Positions 17,721 to 25,727 of a stretch of DNA of 43,892 nucleotides are shown here, piece by piece; within the stretch, counting starts at the first letter, position 1; the number at the start of each line of letters is the position of its first letter. The position numbers and the translations under genes were made by a program. The DNA is from Bacteroidales bacterium (GTDB lineage: Bacteria > Bacteroidota > Bacteroidia > Bacteroidales > UBA4181): positions 1-43,892 of the forward strand of contig JAISWR010000053.1 in the NCBI GenBank assembly GCA_031270985.1. Direction: 5' to 3'. The notes beneath the pieces are model-generated. The model saw nothing but the letters and a program-made list of their open reading frames with translations, ran no database searches and was not told the DNA's origin.

Positions 17721-18911
17721 ATGAAAAGAGTTAATATATTATCAGTTACAGTTTTAGCGTCCGCATTAATGGTATCCTGCGGACAGAGTTCCAAACCCCA
17801 GTCAGGCGAAGAAGAATCGCACGATCACGACGAAGAAATCGCCCTGACCGAAGCGCAAATGAAAGCCGTTGATATTCAACTGGGCAAAGTCGAAATGCGC
17901 GACCTCAACAACATAATCCGCGTAAACGGTCAGTTAGCCCTCGACCCGCAGAAACGCGCGGAAGTAACCTCGCTCACAAGCGGCATTGTCCGTCAACTGC
18001 TTGTGACCGAAGGGACACACGTGGCAGCCGGACAGGCTGTCGCGTATCTTGAAAACACGGAAATCGTCGAACTTCAAAAAAACTACCTTGTTTTGAAGAA
18101 AGAAATGCTGATTGCCGAGCAAGACTACAACCGGCAAAAAGAACTGTCGATGCAGGGGGCGGGAGTTGAAAAAAACGTGCAGCAAGCCACCGCCAACTAC
18201 GAAATTACGAAAGCACAACTTGCAGGGCTTGAGAAACAGTTGCAGCAACTTTCCATTAGTCCCGAACAGGTTTCTACCGGAAATATGGCCACGCAAATCC
18301 CGCTCTGTTCGCCAATTGCTGGCTTTGTGGACAAAATAAACGTCAGCACCGGCAGTTATGTAGATACACAGTCGCCCCTGATGAACATTGTGGATAACTC
18401 GCAGATGCATTGCGATTTGCGAGTCTTTGAAAAAGACCTGCCGCTTGTCCGCGTCGGGCAAGAAGCCGACATCATCCTTACCAACCAGCAAAACGTATCG
18501 CTCAAAGCCGTGATTTACAACATCAACAAATCGTTTGAAGACGAATTGAGGGCAATTGTCGTTCATTCACGGATTGTTGATAAACGCAGTCTCGAACTGC
18601 TGCCCGGAATGTACGTCACCGGCTTAATCAACACCGGCAAGCAGAAAACCGCCACCGTCCCCAACGACGCCATCGTGAGCAAAGACGGTAAAAAATACAT
18701 TTTTGTGCTGGAAGACGAGGAAGACGAGGAAGAAAACGAACATGGCAAATCTTTCCATTTTTCCGCAATTGAAGTGGTTGCAGGCGTGAGCGAACTTGGC
18801 TACACGCAAATAACTCCTGTCGGCGAACTGGAAGAAAACGCTACCATCGTCAAATCCAATGCGTTTTATGTCGGCTCCATGAGTTCAGACCACGGCGAAC
18901 ACGGGCATTAA
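17721..18911 (+). CDS. czcB: RND efflux periplasmic adaptor lipoprotein (CzcB type), His-rich
   Basis: A 396-residue membrane-fusion protein linking the RND pump to the TolC duct. The signal peptide ends in a lipobox (LMVSCGQ). The lipoyl/barrel-sandwich halves are marked by SLTSGIVRQLLVTEGTHVAAGQ and CSPIAGFVDKINVSTGSYV, with an alpha-hairpin between them and a beta-barrel region after. Histidine-acidic clusters lie at both ends: SHDHDEE just after the lipid anchor and DHGEHGH at the C-terminus, with an acidic run (EDEEDEEENEHG) near residue 330. These suggest direct metal handling, supporting a divalent cation substrate. It is the last gene of the locus; radA converges from the other strand. 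Confidence 0.92.
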   Translation: MKRVNILSVTVLASALMVSCGQSSKPQSGEEESHDHDEEIALTEAQMKAVDIQLGKVEMRDLNNIIRVNGQLALDPQKRAEVTSLTSGIVRQLLVTEGTHVAAGQAVAYLENTEIVELQKNYLVLKKEMLIAEQDYNRQKELSMQGAGVEKNVQQATANYEITKAQLAGLEKQLQQLSISPEQVSTGNMATQIPLCSPIAGFVDKINVSTGSYVDTQSPLMNIVDNSQMHCDLRVFEKDLPLVRVGQEADIILTNQQNVSLKAVIYNINKSFEDELRAIVVHSRIVDKRSLELLPGMYVTGLINTGKQKTATVPNDAIVSKDGKKYIFVLEDEEDEEENEHGKSFHFSAIEVVAGVSELGYTQITPVGELEENATIVKSNAFYVGSMSSDHGEHGH

Positions 18912-18979
18912 TTTCGACAGGGCTTGCACTTCTGATGCGGGATATATTTTCAAGATATGGCGGTAATCCGGAAATTGTC

Positions 18980-20353
18980 TCACGTTGCGTTTTTCCCGAA
19001 CAGCGCCTTAAACAGTTGTTCTATCTTATGAACAAACAGCACTTGGACGGACAGATGAGAAATGTCAATGCCTTTCCGGTTGGCGGCTGAAATGAATATC
19101 ATGGTGAAGCCTAACTTTTGTGCTTCCTGTATGCGTTGTTCGATGCGGCTTACAGGTCTTATTTCGCCCGAAAGTCCCACTTCGCCCGAAAAACAGCAAT
19201 GTTGAGGGATGGCAATGTCAATGTTGGACGACATGATGGCGGCAACTACGGCAAGATCGATGGCGGGGTCGTCCACCTTAATGCCGCCGGCGATGTTGAG
19301 AAACACGTCTTTGGCGGACAAGCGAAATCCCGCTCTTTTTTCGAGTACTGCCAGTAGCATGTTGAGGCGACGGGCGTCAAATCCGGTGCATGAACGCTGC
19401 GGCGTGCCGTACACTGCCGAACTGACCAGCGCCTGCACTTCGATCAGGAACGGACGCACGCCGTCAATCGTCGCTCCGATGCCTATCCCGCTCAATCCCT
19501 CCTCGTTGGCAGTGATGAGCATTTCGGACGGGTTGATCACTTCACGCAGCCCGTTGCCCCTCATCTCGAAAATGCCAAGTTCCGAAGTTGCTCCAAACCT
19601 GTTTTTCAGCGACCGCAGAATGCGGTACACGTGGTTGTGGTCGCCTTCAAACTGTAACACCACGTCCACGATGTGTTCCAGAATTTTGGGACCCGCCAGT
19701 ATCCCGTCTTTGGTGATGTGCCCTATCAGAAATATCGAAGTATGTGTGGCTTTGGCAAATTTGAGCAAAGTGGCGGTACATTCTCTGATTTGCGAAACAC
19801 TGCCCGGAGAAGAATCAATGTTTTGTGTGCTGACGGTTTGGATGGAATCAATAAAAACAAGACCCGGCATACATTCCTTACAATGTGTCAGTATCTTTTC
19901 CAGCGACGTTTCATTGAGGAAAAGACATTCGGAATGTTCCTCTCCGATACGGTCAGCCCGCAGTTTGATTTGTTGCAGGCTTTCCTCCCCCGAAACGTAC
20001 AGGACAACTTGATCTTTCATGTGCAACGCTACCTGTAACGCCAGCGTTGACTTGCCTATGCCCGGTTCTCCGCCGAGCAACACCAGCGAACCGGGCGCCA
20101 AGCCCCCACCCAGCACACGGTTCAATTCCCCGTTGCGGGTATCTATCCGGCGGTAATCGACGGCGGCAATCTCGGCTAACTTTTGGGGATATGTCCGTTC
20201 CGATGTGGCAAACACAGGTTGTGCCACCGTCTTTTTTTCCACAGGTTCTTCAATATAGGTGTTCCATTCGCCACATGAGGGACAGCGCCCAATCCATTTG
20301 GACGATTCCGCGCCGCAATTCCGGCAGAAAAACATGGTTCTTAATTTTGCCAA
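18980..20353 (-). CDS. radA: DNA repair protein RadA
   Basis: RadA (Sms) is a RecA-like, hexameric ATPase that promotes branch migration during recombinational repair. The 457-residue protein has the N-terminal zinc finger (C10, C13, C24, C27), Walker A (GGEPGIGKSTL), the RadA-specific KNRFG motif and a C-terminal Lon-protease-like domain (near GEVGLSGEIRPV). The ATG at 20353 gives the usual MAK... start. It follows psd by 24 bases on the same strand and is probably co-transcribed with it. Confidence 0.96.
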   Translation of the reverse strand: MAKLRTMFFCRNCGAESSKWIGRCPSCGEWNTYIEEPVEKKTVAQPVFATSERTYPQKLAEIAAVDYRRIDTRNGELNRVLGGGLAPGSLVLLGGEPGIGKSTLALQVALHMKDQVVLYVSGEESLQQIKLRADRIGEEHSECLFLNETSLEKILTHCKECMPGLVFIDSIQTVSTQNIDSSPGSVSQIRECTATLLKFAKATHTSIFLIGHITKDGILAGPKILEHIVDVVLQFEGDHNHVYRILRSLKNRFGATSELGIFEMRGNGLREVINPSEMLITANEEGLSGIGIGATIDGVRPFLIEVQALVSSAVYGTPQRSCTGFDARRLNMLLAVLEKRAGFRLSAKDVFLNIAGGIKVDDPAIDLAVVAAIMSSNIDIAIPQHCCFSGEVGLSGEIRPVSRIEQRIQEAQKLGFTMIFISAANRKGIDISHLSVQVLFVHKIEQLFKALFGKNAT

Positions 20354-20377
20354 TTTTTTGGAAATGAGGTGAAATGG

Positions 20378-21031
20378 TTAAAATGTAGCAATAACCGTTT
20401 GGTTCCCCACCGCCTTCTGCCCCACCTGTACGTTGATTTGAGTGCCTGCGGGCAGAAAAACGTCCACACGCGATCCGAAGCGGATGAATCCCAAGTCGGC
20501 GCCCTGTACGGCGCGTTCGCCGGTTTTGGCATACATGATGATACGGCGGGCAACGGCTCCTGCTATTTGGCGGAAAAGCACTTCCTGTCCGTTTTCCATT
20601 CTCACCGCTACGGTAGTCCGCTCGTTCAGCACAGACGATTTCGGATGCCATGCAACCAAATATTTACCCGGATGATATTTCGCATAAACGATTTCGCCGC
20701 TTACGGGATAACGGTTCACATGTACGTTCAGCGGCGACATGAAGATGGACACCTGTATACGGCGGTCATGGAAATACTCCGGCTCCTCCACTTCCTCTAT
20801 GGCAACGATTTTCCCGTCTGCCGGCGCAAAAACCTTACCGGCGTCCGGCACAAGCGGACGGTCGGGATTGCGAAAAAACCACACGATCACGCAAAAAAAC
20901 AAAAAGGAAACGCTTGCCAGCGTCACCGTAACCCATGTATGACGACACAACCAGCAAATCAAGACGTTCAAACCCGCGATGAGTAAAAAAGAAACCAAAA
21001 TAATCATGTAGCCTTCCGCATGGATTTTCAT
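20378..21031 (-). CDS. psd: Phosphatidylserine decarboxylase proenzyme, short form
   Basis: It makes phosphatidylethanolamine from phosphatidylserine in the inner membrane. The 217-residue protein (ATG 21031, MKIHAEGY) has one or two N-terminal membrane segments and the conserved FRNPDRP, ADGKI, IFMSPLNVHVNR and GFIRFGSRVD motifs. Self-cleavage is expected between G186 and S187 to form the pyruvoyl cofactor. A longer frame to 21052 would add seven residues and run into the promoter region. The partner phosphatidylserine synthase, often adjacent in Bacteroidota, is not here; radA follows instead. Confidence 0.94.
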   Translation of the reverse strand: MKIHAEGYMIILVSFLLIAGLNVLICWLCRHTWVTVTLASVSFLFFCVIVWFFRNPDRPLVPDAGKVFAPADGKIVAIEEVEEPEYFHDRRIQVSIFMSPLNVHVNRYPVSGEIVYAKYHPGKYLVAWHPKSSVLNERTTVAVRMENGQEVLFRQIAGAVARRIIMYAKTGERAVQGADLGFIRFGSRVDVFLPAGTQINVQVGQKAVGNQTVIATF

Positions 21032-21049
21032 ACTAAAAATATTTTTGCA

Positions 21050-21057
21050 CAAAAATA
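21050..21057 (-). promoter_or_regulatory. Putative -7 box for psd-radA
   Basis: Minus strand TATTTTTG, 19 bases before the psd ATG at 21031, implying a short leader. The -33 element is not clear. It is divergent from the box at 21086-21093. Confidence 0.45.
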
Positions 21058-21085
21058 CAAAATCTGTTCATATCAAAAAATGATG

Positions 21086-21093
21086 TATATTTG
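21086..21093 (+). promoter_or_regulatory. Putative -7 box for the small Cys-rich protein gene
   Basis: TATATTTG matches TAnnTTTG and lies 25 bases before the ATG at 21118. No clear -33 element at the ideal distance. Confidence 0.45.
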
Positions 21094-21117
21094 TTTTTTG
21101 ATATAATCTATAGAGCC

Positions 21118-21375
21118 ATGCTGTATCTGATTGTTGTCGTTATTGTTGCGCTTTCGTTTGCCGGATTGGGGATAGGGATATGGGTGAAAGGCAAATTTCC
21201 CGATACTCATGTGGAACATAATCCTGAGATGAAAAAACTCGGCATCACTTGCGCCAAGAATGAAGATTTGTTTTGTCGTGCGCCGAAAGGCGTTTGTGCA
21301 AAGGCTGACACCGCAAATGACGCCGAATATTGCAGGAACTGTTGCATTCGCGGCTTTCACGCAGAACCGGAATGA
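21118..21375 (+). CDS. Small conserved Cys-rich membrane protein, function unknown
   Basis: An 85-residue protein with one N-terminal membrane segment (LYLIVVVIVALSFAGLGIGIWV), a conserved-looking stretch GKFPDTHVEHNPEMKKLGITC, and six cysteines in the tail (C-x8-C-x6-C, then YCRNCC). I recognise the general pattern as a small membrane or secreted protein seen across Bacteroidota that has no assigned function. The Cys spacing could bind a metal or Fe-S cluster or form disulfides. I chose ATG 21118; a TTG-led frame from 21091 overlaps the promoter. It stands alone between the psd and yebC genes. Confidence 0.75.
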   Translation: MLYLIVVVIVALSFAGLGIGIWVKGKFPDTHVEHNPEMKKLGITCAKNEDLFCRAPKGVCAKADTANDAEYCRNCCIRGFHAEPE

Positions 21376-21384
21376 GAGTCCGGT

Positions 21385-22125
21385 TTAACTCTCCATCTTT
21401 TCGATGATTTCGTCGGTGACTTCCAGATTATGAAAGACGTTCTGCACGTCGTCATCGTCTTCTATGAGTTCAACGATTTTCAATACTTTTACGCCGTCGT
21501 TGGGGTCTATCGTTTTGGTTTCCGTAGGGATGCGCTGCAATTCGGCATTTTGGGCTTCCACGCCGAGTTCTTCCAGACGTTTCTGTACCGGCATAAAACC
21601 TTCCAGCGATGTGGTAATCACGAACACGTCGTCCTGTATTTCAAAATCATCCACTCCGGCGTCAATGATTTCCAGTTGAAATTCTTCGGCGTCCAGCGTT
21701 CCCTTGGGTACGGTGATGATGCCTTTACGCTCGAACATGAACGCCACGGAGCCGTTAGTGCCGAGACTTCCCCCACGCTTGTTGAAAATAGCCCGGATGT
21801 TGCCCAGCGTGCGCTGTGTGTTGTCGGTCAGGCATTCGATGAACACCGCGATGCCGTTGGAGGCATAACCTTCGTAAGTCACTTCTTGCAGCGTGTCGGT
21901 GTCTTTGGCTTTGTTCAGTGCGCGCGTGATGTTATCCTTCGGCATGTTGACGCCTTTAGCATTGTTGAGCGCCAACCGTAAACGGGGATTGCCGTCGGGG
22001 TCTACGCCGCCCTCTTTCACCGCTACGCTGATTTCCTTAATGATACGGGAAAATATCTTTGAACGTTTTTGGTCCAAAGCCCCTTTTTTCCGTTTGATGG
22101 TAGACCATTTATTGTGTCCTGACAT
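21385..22125 (-). CDS. yebC: YebC/TACO1 family protein
   Basis: A 246-residue member of the YebC family, first described as DNA-binding regulators and later linked to translation of difficult sequences on the ribosome. The N-terminus MSGHNKWSTIKRKKGALDQKRSK and the LRLALNNAKGVNMPKDNI stretch are diagnostic. Length is normal. It is the last gene of a minus-strand run dtd-nikR-SIS-nif3-zinc ribbon-yebC, 35 bases after the zinc-ribbon gene. Confidence 0.95.
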   Translation of the reverse strand: MSGHNKWSTIKRKKGALDQKRSKIFSRIIKEISVAVKEGGVDPDGNPRLRLALNNAKGVNMPKDNITRALNKAKDTDTLQEVTYEGYASNGIAVFIECLTDNTQRTLGNIRAIFNKRGGSLGTNGSVAFMFERKGIITVPKGTLDAEEFQLEIIDAGVDDFEIQDDVFVITTSLEGFMPVQKRLEELGVEAQNAELQRIPTETKTIDPNDGVKVLKIVELIEDDDDVQNVFHNLEVTDEIIEKMES

Positions 22126-22160
22126 GAGTTTAAGCGTGTGTTGGTAAGTAAAACCGCGCG

Positions 22161-22919
22161 TCAGTTTTCCGGACGGTCAATCAGGATACGTCCGCAATAT
22201 TCGCACACAATCACTTTTTTTCGCGAGCGAATGTCCAGTTGCCGTTGTGGGGGAATGTTGGCAAAACAGCCTCCGCAGGCGTCGCGTTGCACAGTCACCA
22301 CTGCCAGACCATTGCGAGCGTTGCTCCGAATGCGTTTGTATGCGGTGATGAGACGGGGGTCGATAAGGGCTTCCAGTTCGGCGGCTTTTTTCTGCAACAG
22401 TTTTTCTTCTTTTTCAGTGTCGGCTGTGATGTCCGCTAATTCGTTCCGCTTGCTTTTTACCTCTACTTCTCTGTCGTTCAACAGTTCTTTGGACTGGTCT
22501 ATGGCTTGCTGTTTCTCGGTGGCCTGAGCGGAAAATTCACGGATACGTTTCTCGCTCAATTCGATTTCGAGTGTCTGAAATTCAATTTCTTTCGCCAACG
22601 ACTCAAACTCGCGGTTGTTCCGCACGTTGTTTTGCTGTTCCTGATATTTTTTAATCAGACTCTGCGAATTTACAATCTCGGTCTTTTTACCGGCAACGGC
22701 AACATCCAACTGTTTCATCTCATCATGGAGATTGCCAATACGGGTTTGCAAACCCGCAATTTCATCCTCCAGATCTTGCACTTCCAGCGGCAACTCTCCG
22801 CGCAGGGTATTGATTTTATCTACTTCCGAATGTACTTTCTGCAGTTCGTACAAAGCTTTTAATTTTTCTTCTATCGGCATTTCCTGCGTATCGGCAGGTT
22901 TAATCTTTTCTGCAACCAT
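22161..22919 (-). CDS. Coiled-coil protein with C4 zinc ribbon
   Basis: A 252-residue protein: residues about 20-190 form a long heptad-rich coiled coil (for example EKRIREFSAQATEKQQAIDQ) and the C-terminus a zinc ribbon with CGGC and CEYCG pairs. This is the DUF164/CT398 type of protein. In Bacteroidota it is typically next to a Nif3-like gene, as here (3-base gap), which supports a shared but undefined role. It is predicted cytoplasmic. Confidence 0.9.
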   Translation of the reverse strand: MVAEKIKPADTQEMPIEEKLKALYELQKVHSEVDKINTLRGELPLEVQDLEDEIAGLQTRIGNLHDEMKQLDVAVAGKKTEIVNSQSLIKKYQEQQNNVRNNREFESLAKEIEFQTLEIELSEKRIREFSAQATEKQQAIDQSKELLNDREVEVKSKRNELADITADTEKEEKLLQKKAAELEALIDPRLITAYKRIRSNARNGLAVVTVQRDACGGCFANIPPQRQLDIRSRKKVIVCEYCGRILIDRPEN

Positions 22920-22922
22920 GTT

Positions 22923-24023
22923 TTACAAATAGTTTATTGGATTGGTATTTACGTTTGAAAATTGAACCGCAAAAGTAGGAAATTTTTTCGTAATTAATGC
23001 ATGAAAAATTTCTCTTGTGTACTGTTCGCTTTCAAAATGTCCTAAATCAGCCACTAAAATGCTTTCGGCAACATCGGCAAACTGGTGATATTTGACGTCT
23101 GCCGTTACGAATGCCTGTGCGCCGCATCGAATGGCATGTTCCGCAAGCGCACTGCCGCTTCCTCCGCACAGTGCGACCTTATGCACCTTTTTCCCGAGCA
23201 ACGGCGTGTGTCGCAGTGTCGGCACGGCGAACGCATCTTTAAGCAATTGCAGGAAGCGCAATTCGTCCAGTGGCGCCGGCAATATTCCCGAAACACCTAA
23301 TCCGATGCGCTGTTGCCTGTTTTGCAGCGTATAGACATCATAGGCGACCTCTTCATAAGGGTGGGCGGCAAGCAGCGCTTCCGTCACTTCCCGTTGTAAA
23401 TAGGCGGGGAATATGGTTTCAAAACGGATTTCCCGTTCGGTATGCAGTTCTCCGCGTTGTCCCACAAAAGGGCGGGCATCCGTCAAGGCCCTGAATGTCC
23501 CGTTGCCTTCCACGCCAAAGCCGCAACAGTCATATTTGCCGGTATGACCGGCGCCGGCTTTGAAAACGGCTGCACGCACTTTTTCATAACAGGATAAGGG
23601 AACGTATGTCACTAATTTCCGCAAATGCTGTTCCTGAGGCAACAGCGTTTTTATGTCGCGCAAGTCCAGCTTCCGCGCCATCTGGTGGCTCACCCCGCCG
23701 TACGCCATATCCATGTTGGTATGTGCCGCATAAAGGGCTATCCCGTTGCGGATGGCGGCAAAAATGGTGCGCTGTGCGCCTGTGGCGCCCGTCAGCTTAC
23801 GAATGCCTGTCAGCGTAACCGGATGATGGCTGATGATGATTTGCGCGCCGCAACTGACGGCTTCCTCCACCACTGCTTCGGTGACGTCTATCGTGAGCAG
23901 CGCCCTGTTCACCGGCTGCTGCGGCAAACCGACCGTCAAACCGCTATTGTCCCACGATTCCTGAAACTCGTGCGGTGCAAAGGCTTCGATGCAGTCACAG
24001 ATGTCTTTTACGGTAAGTATCAT
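22923..24023 (-). CDS. Nif3-like dinuclear metal centre protein
   Basis: A 366-residue member of the Nif3/YbgI (DUF34) family, often mislabelled as GTP cyclohydrolase I type 2. Metal-site signatures are visible: SHHPV near residue 65, AAHTNMD near 100, and a C-terminal GHFESEQ. The middle segment is the PII-like insertion (FAVYVP-type fold) that the longer members have. Such proteins form toroidal hexamers with two metals per subunit; the reaction is unknown. The gene lies 5 bases after the SIS gene. Confidence 0.92.
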   Translation of the reverse strand: MILTVKDICDCIEAFAPHEFQESWDNSGLTVGLPQQPVNRALLTIDVTEAVVEEAVSCGAQIIISHHPVTLTGIRKLTGATGAQRTIFAAIRNGIALYAAHTNMDMAYGGVSHQMARKLDLRDIKTLLPQEQHLRKLVTYVPLSCYEKVRAAVFKAGAGHTGKYDCCGFGVEGNGTFRALTDARPFVGQRGELHTEREIRFETIFPAYLQREVTEALLAAHPYEEVAYDVYTLQNRQQRIGLGVSGILPAPLDELRFLQLLKDAFAVPTLRHTPLLGKKVHKVALCGGSGSALAEHAIRCGAQAFVTADVKYHQFADVAESILVADLGHFESEQYTREIFHALITKKFPTFAVQFSNVNTNPINYL

Positions 24024-24028
24024 GACTG

Positions 24029-24631
24029 TTATTCCGTTTCGCCGCGTGATTTTTTACCGAGATACCCGCCGTGGTGGCGTTTGGCGTAGTCGGCTTTGGA
24101 AAAACCGATGCGCCGCATCATTTGTACCACCAATGCATCCCCGATGACGCTCATCACGGTGGTGGAAGTGGTGGGCGACAGTCCGAGCGCACACACTTCC
24201 GCCGGATTGCCGGTGCACAGACACACATCCGCCTGTTTTGCCAATTCTCCTGTGGGATTGCCGGTGATTACCGCTATCGGAATGTTTGTCCGAAGTCCTT
24301 TTGCCAGCGCTACCAATTCGAGGATTTCCCGTGTTTTCCCCGAATTAGAGATGAGCAAAAGTATGTCGTTCTCGCAAAGTACGCCCAAGTCGCCATGTTG
24401 AGCGTCCGCAGGATGCAACCATACGGCGGGCGTTCCGGTGGAACTGAACGTGGTGGCTATACTCACGGCAATTTGTCCGGCTTTGCCCATCCCGCTCACT
24501 ACTACCTTGCCTTTGTTTTGATGCACTGCACGATAAATCAACGCGACGGTTTTTTCATAAGCGTCGGTCACGGGGATGTTCATGATGGCTTGCGCCTCAT
24601 GCGCAAAAATTTTTCGGATGTCTTCCTGCAT
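24029..24631 (-). CDS. SIS-domain sugar-phosphate isomerase, KpsF/GutQ-like without CBS domains
   Basis: A 200-residue single SIS domain. Motifs match D-arabinose-5-phosphate isomerases (KdsD/KpsF/GutQ): GMGKAGQIA, HPADAQHGDLG, SNSGKTREI and SPTTSTTVMSVIGDALV, followed by HHGGYLG. These enzymes interconvert ribulose-5-P and arabinose-5-P for Kdo in lipopolysaccharide. The usual pair of CBS domains (about 120 residues) is absent, so it is a SIS-only form; such short forms are known in Bacteroidota. It sits between nikR and nif3 with gaps of 13 and 5 bases. Confidence 0.88.
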   Translation of the reverse strand: MQEDIRKIFAHEAQAIMNIPVTDAYEKTVALIYRAVHQNKGKVVVSGMGKAGQIAVSIATTFSSTGTPAVWLHPADAQHGDLGVLCENDILLLISNSGKTREILELVALAKGLRTNIPIAVITGNPTGELAKQADVCLCTGNPAEVCALGLSPTTSTTVMSVIGDALVVQMMRRIGFSKADYAKRHHGGYLGKKSRGETE

Positions 24632-24644
24632 ATTTATCTGGTTT

Positions 24645-25058
24645 TCAATCTATGATATCATCGCTTCGGGACATAACTAATTTGCCGTGCCACACACCTT
24701 TCAGCGTAATCAGCTTGTCTGCCAACTCCGTCAACCGGTGCGCCTGCCCCTTCACTGCAATAATTTCCAAACAGGTGTCGGACGAGAGATGAAAATGCTG
24801 TACCGCCAATATTTCCTTGTAATAATCGTGCTGGATTTCCATCATCCTGCAACCAAGTTCACGCTTGTGGTGGTCGTACACCAACGTGACGGCGCCTGCC
24901 ACTATGTGATTGCACTGCCATTTTTTTTCTATCAGATTTCGTTCTATCAACTGACGGATAGCTTGCGAGCGGTTGGGAAAATTATTTTCCCGCACATACT
25001 TGTCCAATGCCTCCAGCAGGTCGGTTTCCAACGATACGCCAAAACGGGATACAGCCAT
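24645..25058 (-). CDS. nikR: Nickel-responsive regulator NikR
   Basis: NikR is a ribbon-helix-helix repressor that binds DNA when nickel fills its ACT-like C-terminal domain. The 137-residue protein has the RHH start (VSRFGVSLETDLLEALDKYV) and all high-affinity ligands: H77, H88, H90 and C96, matching E. coli H76, H87, H89, C95. No nickel importer or nickel enzyme is adjacent. It is second in a probable operon, 47 bases after dtd and 13 before the SIS gene. A near-consensus TATCTTCG on the minus strand just upstream may be its own promoter. Confidence 0.93.
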   Translation of the reverse strand: MAVSRFGVSLETDLLEALDKYVRENNFPNRSQAIRQLIERNLIEKKWQCNHIVAGAVTLVYDHHKRELGCRMMEIQHDYYKEILAVQHFHLSSDTCLEIIAVKGQAHRLTELADKLITLKGVWHGKLVMSRSDDIID

Positions 25059-25105
25059 AATTACATATATTAAAAAAGTGGAGCGAAGATAGAGAGATTT
25101 TTTGG

Positions 25106-25558
25106 TTATTCCAAATATGATGTATCTATAATGATGGTTACCGGCCCGTCATTGACGAGTGCCACTTTCATGTCGGCGCCGAAAATTCCTGTGGTAACAG
25201 GCTTTCCGGACAGGTCGCCGAGTTTTTCGACAAATGCGTCATACAGCGGGCGACTCACCTCTGCGCGTGCGGCGCGTATGAACGAGGGACGGTTACCTTT
25301 GCGTGTTGCGGCATACAGCGTGAATTGGCTTATCGCCATGAGTTCGCCGCCCGCGTCCCGTACCGAAAGATTCATTTTCCCGTCGCTGTCGGAAAAAATA
25401 CGCATATTAACGATTTTGCCGCACACCCGTTCGACGGTCTGCGGCGTATCCGCATCTTCAAACCCTGCCAGAACAACCAATCCCGGCCCGATGGAGGAAA
25501 AAGTCTGCTCTTCGATGACAACAGACGCTTCCTTTACCCGCTGAATGACTGCCCGCAT
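25106..25558 (-). CDS. dtd: D-aminoacyl-tRNA deacylase
   Basis: Dtd removes D-amino acids mischarged on tRNA. The 150-residue protein starts MRAVIQRVKEASV at 25558, supported by a strong GGAGGAG ribosome-binding site six bases upstream, unusual for this window. The active-site motifs SQFTLYA and NDGPVT are present, as is the usual FSDSDGKMNLS stretch. A longer frame to 25597 is rejected because of the ribosome-binding site. It is the first gene of the minus-strand operon, divergent from trmD. Confidence 0.95.
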   Translation of the reverse strand: MRAVIQRVKEASVVIEEQTFSSIGPGLVVLAGFEDADTPQTVERVCGKIVNMRIFSDSDGKMNLSVRDAGGELMAISQFTLYAATRKGNRPSFIRAARAEVSRPLYDAFVEKLGDLSGKPVTTGIFGADMKVALVNDGPVTIIIDTSYLE

Positions 25559-25569
25559 GACTCCTCCAG

Positions 25570-25653
25570 TTAGTGACTGCGGTGAAAACCGCCGCACGCA
25601 TCCGAATACATGACGGCAACCGACATAACGACTATCTTCAAATTCAATTTCAT
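25570..25653 (-). CDS. Possible 27-residue leader peptide before dtd
   Basis: An ATG at 25653 opens 27 codons (MKLNLKIVVMSVAVMYS...) ending in TAA, 11 bases before the dtd ATG, within the roughly 115-base leader predicted from the box at 25680-25687. The N-terminus is mildly hydrophobic. It may be a leader ORF or chance. Confidence 0.2.
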   Translation of the reverse strand: MKLNLKIVVMSVAVMYSDACGGFHRSH

Positions 25654-25679
25654 GGTGACTGACTTTTTATTCGACGACG

Positions 25680-25687
25680 CAAAAATA
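25680..25687 (-). promoter_or_regulatory. Putative -7 box for the dtd operon
   Basis: Minus strand TATTTTTG in the dtd/trmD divergent region. TTTG occurs 16 bases upstream, shorter than the usual 19. It implies a leader of about 115 bases before dtd. Confidence 0.4.
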
Positions 25688-25715
25688 CATGTTTTTTATT
25701 TTACAAAAAAATCCG

Positions 25716-25723
25716 TATCTTTG
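25716..25723 (+). promoter_or_regulatory. -7 box for trmD, start site close to the ATG
   Basis: TATCTTTG ends only four bases before the trmD ATG at 25728. With the usual distance from box to start site, transcription would begin at or within a base or two of the ATG, giving a leaderless or near-leaderless mRNA. Confidence 0.5.
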
Positions 25724-25727
25724 GACA

